A DNA stretch of 53,183 bases from DASVDK01 sp036381125 [NCBI: Thermodesulfobacteriota bacterium]. GTDB taxonomy: Bacteria > DASVDK01. Shown in pieces: positions 43,082 through 52,801 of this stretch; within the stretch, counting starts at the first letter, position 1, and every line of letters starts with the position of its first letter. The notes under the pieces were generated by a model that did not search any database, had not been told where the DNA came from, and saw only the letters and a program-made list of their open reading frames with translations. Location: positions 1 to 53,183 of the forward strand of contig DASVDK010000059.1 of assembly GCA_036381125.1 (NCBI GenBank). Direction: 5' to 3'. The translations under genes and the position numbers were made by a program.

Positions 43082-43591
43082 GTGGAACGCTGGCAGCACC
43101 CGCCCCGAACCCGCCGCGCCCTTCGCGTTGCGATCCTCGGTCTCCTCGCCGGGCTCGCGCTCCTCGCCGGCCCGCGGACGGCCGAGGCGCAGGCCCTCCT
43201 CCTGGACCTCGGCGCGCCCTCGATCACGTTCCCAGACGCGAACCCCGACCTCCAGCCGACGATCGCCTCGACGCCGGTGACGATCCGGATCGGGATCGCG
43301 GTCATCGGCGGCCGCGGGCGGCCGTGGCGCCTCACGATCGTCGCCAACGACCACCTGCGGGCCGGCGCGAGCGTCATCGACGCCGGCAACATCTCGTGGA
43401 CCTCGTCGAGGACGAACCAGGGCTGGTTCGCCGGCGGGACGCTGGCGGTGGCCGCACCGCAGACGATGGCGCAGGGCACCGGCAGCCTCGCCATCACGTC
43501 CTCGGACATCGCCTTCCGGCTGCAGAACCGGTGGACCTACAACCCCGGCTCCTACACGACCACGGCGACCCTGACGCTCAGCTCGCCCTGA
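43082..43591 (+). CDS. Secreted Ig-like pilin subunit 2, lacking the N-terminal extension
   Basis: A 169-residue secreted protein with a signal peptide cleaved near AEA-QAL (residue 36). The mature 133 residues align with pilin 1 from ITFPDANP onward, share GNISWTSS and end RWTYNPGSYTTTATLTL. Compared with pilin 1 it lacks about 14 residues at the mature N-terminus, the part that looks like a donor strand. In donor-strand-exchange fibres a subunit without this part sits at the tip, so this may be the tip or initiator subunit. The start is GTG with GGAGGAG eight bases upstream. It is followed 20 bases later by the chaperone gene. Confidence 0.78.
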   Translation: MERWQHPPRTRRALRVAILGLLAGLALLAGPRTAEAQALLLDLGAPSITFPDANPDLQPTIASTPVTIRIGIAVIGGRGRPWRLTIVANDHLRAGASVIDAGNISWTSSRTNQGWFAGGTLAVAAPQTMAQGTGSLAITSSDIAFRLQNRWTYNPGSYTTTATLTLSSP

Positions 43592-43611
43592 CCGACGGAG
43601 GCCTCGCACCC

Positions 43612-44424
43612 ATGCGCGCAACAGGATCCTTCGTCCTCGGCGCCGCCCTCGCGCTCGCGACCGCGGCCCTCCCCCTGCCGGCGGACGCCGCCGGTCCGTC
43701 GTTCAGCCTCGCCCCGATCCGCTTCGACATCGAGGCGACGCCCGGCGAGCCGTACACCGACGCCCTCGAGGTGCACAACACGGCGCGCGAGACGGCACGC
43801 ATCAAGGTCTACACGGAGGACTGGCGGCTCGAGCGCGACGGCGCGATCACGTTCCTCAAGCGCGGCACCGGCCCCCGATCGGCCTCGCCCTGGATCCGCG
43901 TGAACCCGTCGGAGTTCGATCTGCCGCCCCTGTCGGTCGCCGACGTCCGCTTCACGGTGACGGTGCCCAGGGGCGCGCCGGCCGGCGGCTACCGGGCGGC
44001 CATCGTCGTCGAGCAGGTGCCCAGGCCGACGCCGGGAGAGGAGCCGAGGCGCGCGGTGGCGATCCGGGCGCGGATCGCCTCGGTCGTCTACGTGAGGGTG
44101 GGCGCCCGGGAGCCGGCCGCCGAGCTCGCCGGCGTGACGTACGCGCGGCTCGCCAACGGCGTGCGGGCGCTCGTCCTCGCGGTGCGCAACACCGGCGACG
44201 TCCACTTCCGCACGAACGGCAAGGTCCGCCTCGCCGATCCGGCGACCGGTCGCCGGGTGCACACGATCCCGATCCCCGACGCGCCGGTGCTGCCCCGGTC
44301 CGAGCGCGACCTGCTCGTGCACCTCCCGGAGGACGCCCGACCCGGGACCTACGCGGTCCGCGCCGAGCTGGACGTCGGCGGCGCCGACCTGTACGTGCAC
44401 GAGGGCCAGGTCCGGGTCGACTAG
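43612..44424 (+). CDS. PapD/FimC-like periplasmic pilus chaperone
   Basis: A 270-residue secreted protein with a signal peptide to about residue 26 and two predicted Ig-like domains. The first (about 29-150) contains FSLAPIRFDIEATPGEPYTD (LAPIRFDIEATPG), the N-terminal strand typical of COG3121-type chaperones, then VHNTARETARIKVYTEDW, SPWIRVNPSEFDLPP and GAPAGGYRAAIVVEQVP. The second (about 165-270) contains ALVLAVRNTGDVHFR and PGTYAVRAELDVGG. It would fold and cap the pilin subunits. The basic residue pair of FimC-type chaperones cannot be matched with certainty. GGAGG lies ten bases before the ATG. It sits between pilin 2 and the barrel gene, as in chaperone-usher operons. Confidence 0.75.
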   Translation: MRATGSFVLGAALALATAALPLPADAAGPSFSLAPIRFDIEATPGEPYTDALEVHNTARETARIKVYTEDWRLERDGAITFLKRGTGPRSASPWIRVNPSEFDLPPLSVADVRFTVTVPRGAPAGGYRAAIVVEQVPRPTPGEEPRRAVAIRARIASVVYVRVGAREPAAELAGVTYARLANGVRALVLAVRNTGDVHFRTNGKVRLADPATGRRVHTIPIPDAPVLPRSERDLLVHLPEDARPGTYAVRAELDVGGADLYVHEGQVRVD

Positions 44425-44455
44425 CGGACCTGCGGCGCGGCAGCGGCGGTGATGC

Positions 44456-47227
44456 GTGGCGAGCCACGGACCTGACCGAGCGGCCGGCGACGGCTCCGGG
44501 CGCCGGGGAGCGCTGCGTCCCGCGCGGCGGCTCCTCCCGCTCCTGCTCCTCGGCGCCGTCGTCGCCGCCCCGCGCGCCCGCGCCGAGCCGCTCCCCGTCG
44601 GGGACGCGACGCTCGTCTACCAGATCCGCTCCTCGCACACCGACGACCCGGCGTTCGCGCCGCAGACCTGGACCGAGCAGGACGTCGGCCTCTTCCTCGC
44701 CCAGGAGGTCCCCAACTACGGCGTCATCCGCGCCGAGACGCACTGGTTCGACGCGGTCGGCGAATCGGGCGACGTCGGCTGGACGCAGCTTGCGCTGACC
44801 GACCTCGAGCTTCCGGCCTTCGCCGCCTCCCTCGCGTTCGGCGACGCCGGCATCGACGCCCGGCTCCTGCCCCGACGCCTCCTCATCCTGACCGATCCCG
44901 GGTTCGACCTCGAAGGGGCGCGGCTCGCGCTCCGGGGCCCGACCACCGAGGTCGCCCTCTTCGGCGGCCGCGCCGTCGACCGCGTCGGCAGCCTCTCGAC
45001 CGGCGTGAACCGCCTGGACCAGGACCTGGTCGGCCTCACCCTGCGCGGGACGACCGGACCGGTCGCGTGGAGCACGCTCTACGTGCACGGCGACGGCGGC
45101 GGCCCCGGTGCCGGAAGCCGCGTGCCGGCGAGGACCGACACGATGGGCGTCGGCGTCGAGGTCCCCATCGCCGGCCCGCTCGCCCTGCTCGGCGAGGTGC
45201 GCTACGCGACGAGGCCGAACGCCGAGGGCGCGGCCGGCCGCAGCAACGGCCTCTCGTACGCGGTCGGCCCGCTGATCGAGCGGCGCGGGCTCCGTTTCGA
45301 GGCGACCGCCTTCTCGCTCGACCCCGCGTACCTGCCCATTCAGGGATCCGACCCGATCGCCGACCGCCGCGGGCTCTACACGGGGCTGAGCTGGGACCCC
45401 TGGGGGGCCTTCGGGCTCTTCGGGAGCGCGCTGCGCAGCCGCAACAACCTGGCCGACGACCCCTCGCTCCTGACCATCGAGACGACGCAGGTCATGCTCG
45501 GCGCCCACGCGTTCCTCCCGCTGCGCTGGCCGATCGGGCTCCTGGTGCGCGGCGAGTCGACGACGCTCGAGTCCACGGGCGCGGGCCCGAGCGCCCTCGA
45601 CTCGCGGACGAGGGCCCTCTACGGCGAGGCGTCCCAGGTGATCGGCAACTGGCGGCCGGTCGCGCGCGCCCGCTGGAGCCGCCTCGACGACGCCGCCTCC
45701 GACCAGGCGTCGGACACGGTCGACGTGACGGCCGAGCTCTGGTGGCAGGTGACCAGGCGCGCCCGCCTCTGGAGCGCGCTCGGGTGGAACGACCTGTCGG
45801 GGACGTCCGGCGTCACCGATCAGACCACCGTCCTCGCGAGGCTCGGCGGCGAGCAGCGCGTGACGGCCAACCTGTTCCTCCGCGGCGAGGCGGAGGTCGT
45901 GCAGACCGACCATGCCGGCACCCGCACGGTCCGTACCGGAGCGATCGCGAGCGTCGGATACCGCCACCGCTACTTCGACGCCTACCTCGACCTGCGCCGG
46001 AGCTGGACGACGGCCGAGACGACCGACGGCATCGCCGGCGAGACCACGACCACGCGTACGGACGACGGCCTCTACCTCCGCGTGACCGTTCCCATGCGCT
46101 GGGGCCGGCCGACGCCGCCGCCGCTCGGCCGCCAGGCGGCTGCCGACGACGACGGGTGGGGCACGATCGAGGGGCGCGTCTTCGTCGACGACGACGGCGA
46201 CGGCGTGCTCGACCCGGGCGAGCCGGGCGTGGGCGGGCTCTCGGTCATCCTGGACGGCCTGCCCGGGACCGTCGTCCCGACCGACGAGGAGGGACGCTTC
46301 GCCTATCCCCGGGTCGCCTCCGGGCTCCACTCCGTCCGGGTCATCGTGCGCAGGCTGCCGGCCGAGTTCGACCTCGTGAGCCCTCAACTCGTCGAGGTGA
46401 CGATCGCACGCCGCGCGACGGCACACGTCTCGTTCGCCGCCCAGCGGCTCGGCCGGATCGCCGGCCGGGTCACGCGCCTCCAGGTCGACGCCGGCGGCGA
46501 ACCGCGGCGCCTCGCCGACGCGGGCTCGATCCCGCTCTACCTCAGACGGGGCGACGACATCTGGCAGACGTTCACGGACGACGAGGGGTACTACGCCTTC
46601 GACATGGTTCGGGGCGGGGAGTACGAGCTGTTCGTCGACCCGGCCGCCCTGCCGCCCCCGGTCGCCGTGGAGCCCGGCTCGCGTACGGTGCGACTCGGCG
46701 CCGGCGAGGTGGTCGAGGGGGTCGACTTCACGATCCGCCAGCCGTCCCGCCGCGACATTCGCAACGGCGGCGGCACGCACGGCAGCCGGGCCGCCCCGCC
46801 TGCCGCGGCGCCGGCCGTCCTCGCGGGCGACGCCAGGCCCGCGCAGACCCGCGACTGCGTCGGCGATGCCCCCGAGCCCGGCATGGTGGGCGTCTTCTAC
46901 TTCGCGACCGACTCGTCGGACCTCCGGGAGCTGGAGCGGCTGCGGCCGGCGCTGTCACGCTGGGCGGAGTGGCTGCGGCGCGACCCCGCACGGGAAGTCC
47001 TGATCGAGGGACACACCGACCGGCGCGCCGACGATCCGTACAACTTCGGGCTCGCGGCCCGCCGCGCCTACGCGGTCTACCGCGCGCTCGCCGAGGCCGG
47101 CGCGCCCGAGGCGCGGCTGCAGCTCGTCCCCGAGGGGCCGGACCTCCTCTGCGACCCGGCCGACACCCCGGAGGCCCACGCCGCCAACCGCCGCGTCCTC
47201 GTGACGGTCAGCGTTGCGGGGCGCTGA
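44456..47227 (+). CDS. Outer-membrane beta-barrel with Sdr/Cna-like domains and OmpA domain (usher-like)
   Basis: A 923-residue protein with a signal peptide to about residue 43 (ARA-EPL). Residues of about 44-560 consist of alternating amphipathic strands ending in aromatic-rich turns, consistent with a large barrel. Segment SLAFGDAGIDARLLPRR recalls the GD...R strand of ushers. Next come an SdrD_B-like domain (about 568-640) with IEGRVFVDDDGDGVLDPGE, a second beta-sandwich (about 665-728) with EGYYAFDMVRGGEYELF, a Pro/Ala linker, and a C-terminal OmpA peptidoglycan-binding domain (about 808-921) with EGHTDRRADDPYNFGLAARR. FimD ushers also end in two beta-sandwich domains, but I see no classical usher N-domain and the OmpA anchor is extra. 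It is probably the export and anchoring pore of the fibre. The start GTG has a poor ribosome site. Confidence 0.72.
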   Translation: MASHGPDRAAGDGSGRRGALRPARRLLPLLLLGAVVAAPRARAEPLPVGDATLVYQIRSSHTDDPAFAPQTWTEQDVGLFLAQEVPNYGVIRAETHWFDAVGESGDVGWTQLALTDLELPAFAASLAFGDAGIDARLLPRRLLILTDPGFDLEGARLALRGPTTEVALFGGRAVDRVGSLSTGVNRLDQDLVGLTLRGTTGPVAWSTLYVHGDGGGPGAGSRVPARTDTMGVGVEVPIAGPLALLGEVRYATRPNAEGAAGRSNGLSYAVGPLIERRGLRFEATAFSLDPAYLPIQGSDPIADRRGLYTGLSWDPWGAFGLFGSALRSRNNLADDPSLLTIETTQVMLGAHAFLPLRWPIGLLVRGESTTLESTGAGPSALDSRTRALYGEASQVIGNWRPVARARWSRLDDAASDQASDTVDVTAELWWQVTRRARLWSALGWNDLSGTSGVTDQTTVLARLGGEQRVTANLFLRGEAEVVQTDHAGTRTVRTGAIASVGYRHRYFDAYLDLRRSWTTAETTDGIAGETTTTRTDDGLYLRVTVPMRWGRPTPPPLGRQAAADDDGWGTIEGRVFVDDDGDGVLDPGEPGVGGLSVILDGLPGTVVPTDEEGRFAYPRVASGLHSVRVIVRRLPAEFDLVSPQLVEVTIARRATAHVSFAAQRLGRIAGRVTRLQVDAGGEPRRLADAGSIPLYLRRGDDIWQTFTDDEGYYAFDMVRGGEYELFVDPAALPPPVAVEPGSRTVRLGAGEVVEGVDFTIRQPSRRDIRNGGGTHGSRAAPPAAAPAVLAGDARPAQTRDCVGDAPEPGMVGVFYFATDSSDLRELERLRPALSRWAEWLRRDPAREVLIEGHTDRRADDPYNFGLAARRAYAVYRALAEAGAPEARLQLVPEGPDLLCDPADTPEAHAANRRVLVTVSVAGR

Positions 47228-47317
47228 CGCAGGCGTCCCGTGCGTGACGACGCAGCGCCGAGGCGGATCCCGGCGGGGTGACGCGCCGCGCGGGCCGGCC
47301 GCACCCGTGGCACACAA

Positions 47318-47394
47318 GGGGGTCAGACCCCGACGTTCTCCGGTCTGGAAAATGGAAAGACCTGACCCCCTGGAAAATGGAAAGACCTGACCCC
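47318..47394. repeat. Intergenic GGGGTC/TTTTCC repeat array (copy R2)
   Basis: GGGGGTCAGACCCC is followed by GACGTTCTCCGGTCTGG and two AATGGAAAGACCTGACCCC units. It is nearly the exact inverse of the array at 11851-11950, 35 kb away. It lies between the convergent barrel and glpX genes. Confidence 0.87.
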
Positions 47395-47413
47395 GCGCGG
47401 CGCCGTCCCCCTC

Positions 47414-48364
47414 TCAGTACCGCGGCTTGTAGTCGAAGTGGTGCGTGGCCTGGATGTAGCGGACGGTGCGCGACTGCGAGCGCATGACCACCGAATGGGT
47501 CGTCGCGCCGCCCGACACGAAGCGGACCCCCTTCAGGAAGTCGCCGTCGGTCACGCCGGTGGCGGCGAACATGACGTGCCCGCCGGCCAGTTCCTCGAGC
47601 TGGTAGACCTTGTTGATGTCGGTGATGCCCATGCGCTTCGCGCGCTCGATCTCGTCGTTGTTGCGCGGCACGAGGCGGCCCTGCATGTCGCCGCCGACGC
47701 AGCGGATCGCGGCCGCGGCGATGACCCCCTCGGGCGCGCCGCCGATGCCCATCAGCACGTCGACGCCGGTCGACTCGAAGCAGGTGGCGATGGCGGCCGA
47801 CACGTCGCCGTCGGGGATCAGCTTGATGCGGGCGCCGGTCGCGCGGATCTCCCGGATGAGCTGCTCGTGACGCGGCCGGTTGAGGACGACGACGGTCAGG
47901 TCCTCGACGTAGACGCGCAGCGCGTTGGCGATGGCCTTGAGGTTCTTCGCCGGCGGCGCCGTGATGTCGATGGCGCCCCGGGCGCGCGGCCCGACGGCGA
48001 TCTTCTCCATGTACGTATCGGGCGCGTGCAGGAAGCCGCCCTTCTCCGCCATCGCGATGACCGACAGCGCGTTCGGGCCGCCGGTGGCGGTGATGGTCGT
48101 CCCCTCGAGCGGATCGAGCGCGATGTCGATCTCGGGCCCCCCCGCGCCCACCTTCTCGCCGATGAAGAGCATCGGCGCCTCGTCGCGCTCCCCCTCGCCG
48201 ATCACGACCGTTCCGGCGATCCCCACCGAGTCGAAGGCGCGCCGCATCGCGTCGACCGCCGCCTGGTCGGCGGCCTTCTCGTCCCCCCGCCCCATGAGCC
48301 TGGCGGACGCCAGAGCCGCCGCCTCGGTCACGCGAACCGCCTCGAGTGCCAGGTTGCGATCCAT
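47414..48364 (-). CDS. glpX: Fructose-1,6-bisphosphatase class II
   Basis: A 316-residue GlpX that removes the 1-phosphate of fructose-1,6-bisphosphate in gluconeogenesis or the Calvin cycle. Metal-binding GEGERDEAPML (Glu57 and Glu59) and the phosphatase motif LDPLEGTT (84-90 region) are clear. ATATGGPNALSVIAMAEKGG (TGGPNALSVIAMAEKGG) follows. The ATG has AGGAGG eight bases upstream. It follows a thioesterase gene at a distance of 12 bases and is probably expressed from that gene's leaderless promoter. No other Calvin-cycle gene is nearby. Confidence 0.96.
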   Translation of the reverse strand: MDRNLALEAVRVTEAAALASARLMGRGDEKAADQAAVDAMRRAFDSVGIAGTVVIGEGERDEAPMLFIGEKVGAGGPEIDIALDPLEGTTITATGGPNALSVIAMAEKGGFLHAPDTYMEKIAVGPRARGAIDITAPPAKNLKAIANALRVYVEDLTVVVLNRPRHEQLIREIRATGARIKLIPDGDVSAAIATCFESTGVDVLMGIGGAPEGVIAAAAIRCVGGDMQGRLVPRNNDEIERAKRMGITDINKVYQLEELAGGHVMFAATGVTDGDFLKGVRFVSGGATTHSVVMRSQSRTVRYIQATHHFDYKPRY

Positions 48365-48376
48365 CGGACAGACCTC

Positions 48377-48832
48377 CTAGCCGCTCCGAGCGCGGCGCGA
48401 ATCGGCACGGACGACGATGGGCTCCACGAGGGCGCGAAGGTCGTCCGGCACCGGGCAGACCCGGCCGTCCGGGCCGACGAACGCGTGCTCCGTGCTGCCC
48501 GTGACCAGTTCGCGTGCCGCCGCGTCGTCGGCCCGCCGAACCCGGTACTCGAACACGATGCGCGCCCGCCCGAGGTCGGCCACCGTCGTCTCGACGGCGA
48601 GCAGGTCGTCGTAGCGCGCCGGCTCGCGGTAGCGCACGTGCGCCTCGACGACCGGCAGCCGGATGCCGCGCGCCTCCAGCGCCGCGTACGGCACCCCCAG
48701 CTCGCGCATCGCCTCGGTCCGGCCGCGCTCGAACCAGACCAGGTAGTTGGCGTGGTAGACGACGGCCATCTGGTCGGTGTCGGCGTAGGCCACGCGAACC
48801 CGGGTCTCGAAGCAACGGGCGGCCGAGGGCAC
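48377..48832 (-). CDS. YbgC-type acyl-CoA thioesterase
   Basis: A 151-residue hotdog-fold thioesterase of the 4-hydroxybenzoyl-CoA/YbgC type. The catalytic motif YADTDQMAVVYHANYLVWFE (YADTDQMAVVYHANYL, with Asp18/Asp20) is intact. Family members cleave short-chain or aromatic acyl-CoAs. The GTG start is only six bases from the -10 box, so the transcript begins at or near the start codon. It precedes glpX. Confidence 0.92.
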   Translation of the reverse strand: MPSAARCFETRVRVAYADTDQMAVVYHANYLVWFERGRTEAMRELGVPYAALEARGIRLPVVEAHVRYREPARYDDLLAVETTVADLGRARIVFEYRVRRADDAAARELVTGSTEHAFVGPDGRVCPVPDDLRALVEPIVVRADSRRARSG

Positions 48833-48838
48833 GCCACG

Positions 48839-48868
48839 AGTCTAGGTATATCGCACGCGGAGTGTCAA
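48839..48868 (-). promoter_or_regulatory. Leaderless promoter of the thioesterase-glpX pair
   Basis: Reading on the - strand, a perfect TTGACA (48863-48868) and TAGACT (48839-48844) are separated by 18 bases. The GTG start codon follows six bases after the -10 box, where transcription itself would start. Confidence 0.75.
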
Positions 48869-48936
48869 CGAGTTGTGCTAGCCGCCCGCCGGGGCCGCGC
48901 CGGCGAGCCGCACGGTCGGCCCGGCGCGATCGGCGG

Positions 48937-50016
48937 TCAGACCCCGAGCGCCTCGGTGAGCGCGGCGAGCGTGGGGGGGACGGTCCGGGGCCGGCGCGTC
49001 GCCTGACCGACCGCCGTGTCCGGGTCCTTGAGGCCGTGCCCCGTCAGCGTGCAGACCAGCCGGCGTGCGCCGGGCGGCAGGTCTCCCTCGCGGGCCAGCC
49101 TGAGCAGGCCGGCCAGACCGGCCGCCGAGGCCGGCTCGCAGAAGACCCCCTCCTCCGCCGCGAGGCGTCGGTAGGCGTCGAGGAGGTCGGCGTCGCTCAC
49201 CGCGACGATCGCGCCCTGCGACTCGTCACGAGCCGCGATCGCGCCCGACCAGGAGGCGGGGTTGCCGATGCGGATGGCGGTCGCCACGGTCTCGGGCCGC
49301 TCGACGGCGCGGCCGAGCACGAGGGGGGCCGCGCCCTCGGCCTGGACGCCGAGCATCCGCGGGCGGCCCCGTACCACCCCCGCCGCCTCGTACGCGAGAT
49401 AGCCCTTCCAGCAGGCGGTGATGTTGCCGGCGTTGCCGACCGGCAGGGCGTGCAGGTCGGGTGGACCGCCCAGGGCGTCGCACACCTCGAAGGCCGCGGT
49501 CATCTGGCCCTCGATCCGGTGCGGGTTCACGGAGTTCACCAGGGCGATCGGGTGCGTCGAGGCGATCTCCCGGACGAGGCGCAGCGCCTCGTCGAAGTTC
49601 CCCTCGATCTGGACCACCTCGGCGCCGTGCATCATCGCCTGGGAGAGCTTGCCGAGGGCGATCTTGCCGGCCGGGATCACGACCACCGCGCGCAAGCCCC
49701 CCCGCGCCGCATAGGCCGCGGCCGACGCGGCGGTGTTGCCCGTGGAGGCGCAGATGACGGCCGTGGCGCCCGCGGCCCTGGCCTTGGTGACGGCCACCGT
49801 CATGCCGCGGTCCTTGAAGGACCCGGTCGGGTTCTGCCCCTCGAGCTTGAGCCAGAGCCGCACCCCCGCGCCGATGGCGCGGGCCAGCCGCGGGGCCTCG
49901 ACGAGCGGCGTGTTGCCCTCGTGGAGCGTCACGACGGCGTCGTCGCCCCCCTCGAAGGGGACGAAGCGCCGGTAGGCGCGCATGATCCCCGGCCAGGTCG
50001 AGATCGCGTCCCTCAT
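48937..50016 (-). CDS. thrC: Threonine synthase
   Basis: A 359-residue PLP enzyme that converts O-phosphohomoserine to threonine. The PLP lysine is Lys68 in [44 protein letters not shown] and [11 protein letters not shown] are family segments. It is the short bacterial form. The ATG overlaps the stop of homoserine dehydrogenase by four bases, so both steps to threonine are co-translated. The TGA stop lies in a GGTCAGACCCC motif resembling the repeat core. Confidence 0.96.
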   Translation of the reverse strand: MRDAISTWPGIMRAYRRFVPFEGGDDAVVTLHEGNTPLVEAPRLARAIGAGVRLWLKLEGQNPTGSFKDRGMTVAVTKARAAGATAVICASTGNTAASAAAYAARGGLRAVVVIPAGKIALGKLSQAMMHGAEVVQIEGNFDEALRLVREIASTHPIALVNSVNPHRIEGQMTAAFEVCDALGGPPDLHALPVGNAGNITACWKGYLAYEAAGVVRGRPRMLGVQAEGAAPLVLGRAVERPETVATAIRIGNPASWSGAIAARDESQGAIVAVSDADLLDAYRRLAAEEGVFCEPASAAGLAGLLRLAREGDLPPGARRLVCTLTGHGLKDPDTAVGQATRRPRTVPPTLAALTEALGV

Positions 50017-51326
50017 CCGAGCCGGTCCTCGATGCGGATCCTGAGCGACGGCTCCTGCACGACGTCCAGGCGATCGATCTCGGCGAGCGCCGCCCGGACG
50101 TTCGCCTCGCGCGCCTCGTGCGTCATCATGACGATCGGCACCGCCGCCTCGGTCTCGCGCCCCTCCTGGATCATCGACGCGATCGAGACGTCGCATCGCC
50201 CGAGGACGCCGGCGATCTTGGCGAGGACGCCCGGCCGGTCGACGACCTGGAAGCGGAAGTAGTACCGCGACACGACCCGGTCGATCGGCAGCACGACGCG
50301 CGGCGTGAGCGCGTGCATCTGGTAGCCGAGCGGCGGCGTGCGGTGCGACGCCCCGACGAGCAGGTTGCGCGCGATGTCGACGACGTCCGAGACGACGGCG
50401 CTGCCGGTCGGCAGCGCCCCGGCGCCCCGGCCGTAGAGCAGCACCGGCCCCGTGGTGTCCCCCTTGATGTACAGGGCGTTGAAGACGCCGCCGACGGCCG
50501 CGAGCGGGTGGTCGGCCGGCACCATCGTCGGGTGGACGCGCGCCTCCACGGCGCCGTCGGAGTCCTGCTTGGCGATCGCCAGGAGCTTGACCCGGTAGCC
50601 GAACTCGCGCGCGAACCGCAGGTCCGTGGGGGTGATCCGGCCGATCCCCTCGGTGTAGATCCGGTCGAAGTCGATCGGGTGCCCGAAGGCGAGCGCGACG
50701 AGGATGGCGAGCTTGTGCGCGGCGTCGATCCCCTCGACGTCCATCGTCGGATCGGCCTCGGCGTAGCCCCTGGCCTGCGCGGCGGCCAGGACCTCCGCGA
50801 ACGGCGCGCCGTCGTCCGTCATCCGGGACAGGATGTAGTTCGACGTGCCGTTGATGATCCCGTAGAGCGCGCGCACCTCGGAGGCGACCAGCCCCTCCTT
50901 GAGGGCGCGGATGAGGGGGATGCCGCCCCCCACCGACGCCTCGAAGCCGAGGTCGACGCCGGCCTCCGCCGCCGCCCGGTAGAGTTCCGGGCCGTGGAGG
51001 GCGAGGAGCGCCTTGTTGGCGGTGACGACCGCCTTGCCGTTGCGGATGGCGCGCAGGATGAGCGTGCGCGCCGGCTCGATGCCCCCCATCACCTCCACCA
51101 CGACCGCGACGCCGGGGTCGTCCACCACGGCGTGCGGGTCGGTGGTGAGCACCCGTCGGTCGAGCGGCACCTCGCGCGGCCGGTCGAGGTCGCGCACCGC
51201 GGCCCGCCTGACCACGAGGCGCGCGCCGAGGCGGCTCTCGAGCAGCGGGCCCTTCTCCGCGAGGATCTGGACCGTGCCCCGCCCGACCGTGCCGAGCCCG
51301 AGGAGCCCGATCTCGACGGTCTTCAT
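50013..51326 (-). CDS. hom: Homoserine dehydrogenase with C-terminal ACT domain
   Basis: A 437-residue NAD(P)-dependent enzyme that reduces aspartate semialdehyde to homoserine. [16 protein letters not shown] is the Rossmann motif, VTANKALLA and [14 protein letters not shown] are catalytic segments, and [18 protein letters not shown] binds substrate. The C-terminal ACT domain (about 350-420) starts with [16 protein letters not shown] and usually gives threonine feedback control. A hairpin with GGAGAG in its loop (51330-51351) lies three bases before the ATG. Confidence 0.96.
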   Translation of the reverse strand: MKTVEIGLLGLGTVGRGTVQILAEKGPLLESRLGARLVVRRAAVRDLDRPREVPLDRRVLTTDPHAVVDDPGVAVVVEVMGGIEPARTLILRAIRNGKAVVTANKALLALHGPELYRAAAEAGVDLGFEASVGGGIPLIRALKEGLVASEVRALYGIINGTSNYILSRMTDDGAPFAEVLAAAQARGYAEADPTMDVEGIDAAHKLAILVALAFGHPIDFDRIYTEGIGRITPTDLRFAREFGYRVKLLAIAKQDSDGAVEARVHPTMVPADHPLAAVGGVFNALYIKGDTTGPVLLYGRGAGALPTGSAVVSDVVDIARNLLVGASHRTPPLGYQMHALTPRVVLPIDRVVSRYYFRFQVVDRPGVLAKIAGVLGRCDVSIASMIQEGRETEAAVPIVMMTHEAREANVRAALAEIDRLDVVQEPSLRIRIEDRLG

Positions 51327-51329
51327 CTG

Positions 51330-51351
51330 CGGGGGGCCTCTCCGCCCCCCG
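51330..51351 (-). promoter_or_regulatory. Hairpin in the leader of hom with the ribosome site in its loop
   Basis: A perfect 8-base stem CGGGGGGC/GCCCCCCG with a 6-base loop lies three bases before the ATG. On the - strand the loop reads GGAGAG, the only ribosome-site candidate. The rest of the 121-base gap up to the aminotransferase is GC-rich, with no gene. Confidence 0.5.
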
Positions 51352-51447
51352 AGGCGAGCGCGCCGCCGAGCCCGCCCCCCCGCTCCCCCCGATCGCCCGG
51401 TCCGGCAAGGCAGGACCGGGCTCTCGTTGCCGGCCGGCCCGCCGCGC

Positions 51448-52686
<1,239 letters not shown>

Positions 52687-52718
52687 TGGCAGGCGGCTCC
52701 CTTGGTCGAAACGGCGCA

Positions 52719-52747
52719 TCTTTACAGGAGCCCGGCCGGTGCGTCAA
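52719..52747 (-). promoter_or_regulatory. Promoter of the alaC-type/hom/thrC genes
   Basis: Reading on the - strand, TTGACG (52742-52747) and TAAAGA (52719-52724) are separated by 17 bases. The expected start site near 52712 excludes the upstream ATG and fixes the gene start at 52686. Confidence 0.7.
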
Positions 52748-52801
52748 CGGTGCGCTGCGGGGCGCGCCCAGGCTCGCCTCGGCCGCCGACGCCGCGCCGG
52801 A

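Noticed and set aside
43076-43091. TGGCACC just before the pilin 2 start as an alternative sigma-54 promoter.
   Set aside because: The -12 position reads AACG, and it would place the start site inside the coding sequence.
44456-47247. A second long + strand frame overlapping the barrel gene.
   Set aside because: It is Arg/Pro/Gly-rich, has no domain, and is the +1 shadow of the barrel-OmpA gene, whose frame holds clear motifs.
47308-47330. TGGCACACAAGGGGG after the barrel gene as a sigma-54 promoter.
   Set aside because: There is no TTGC at the right spacing and no gene starts downstream on the + strand; a repeat array begins there.
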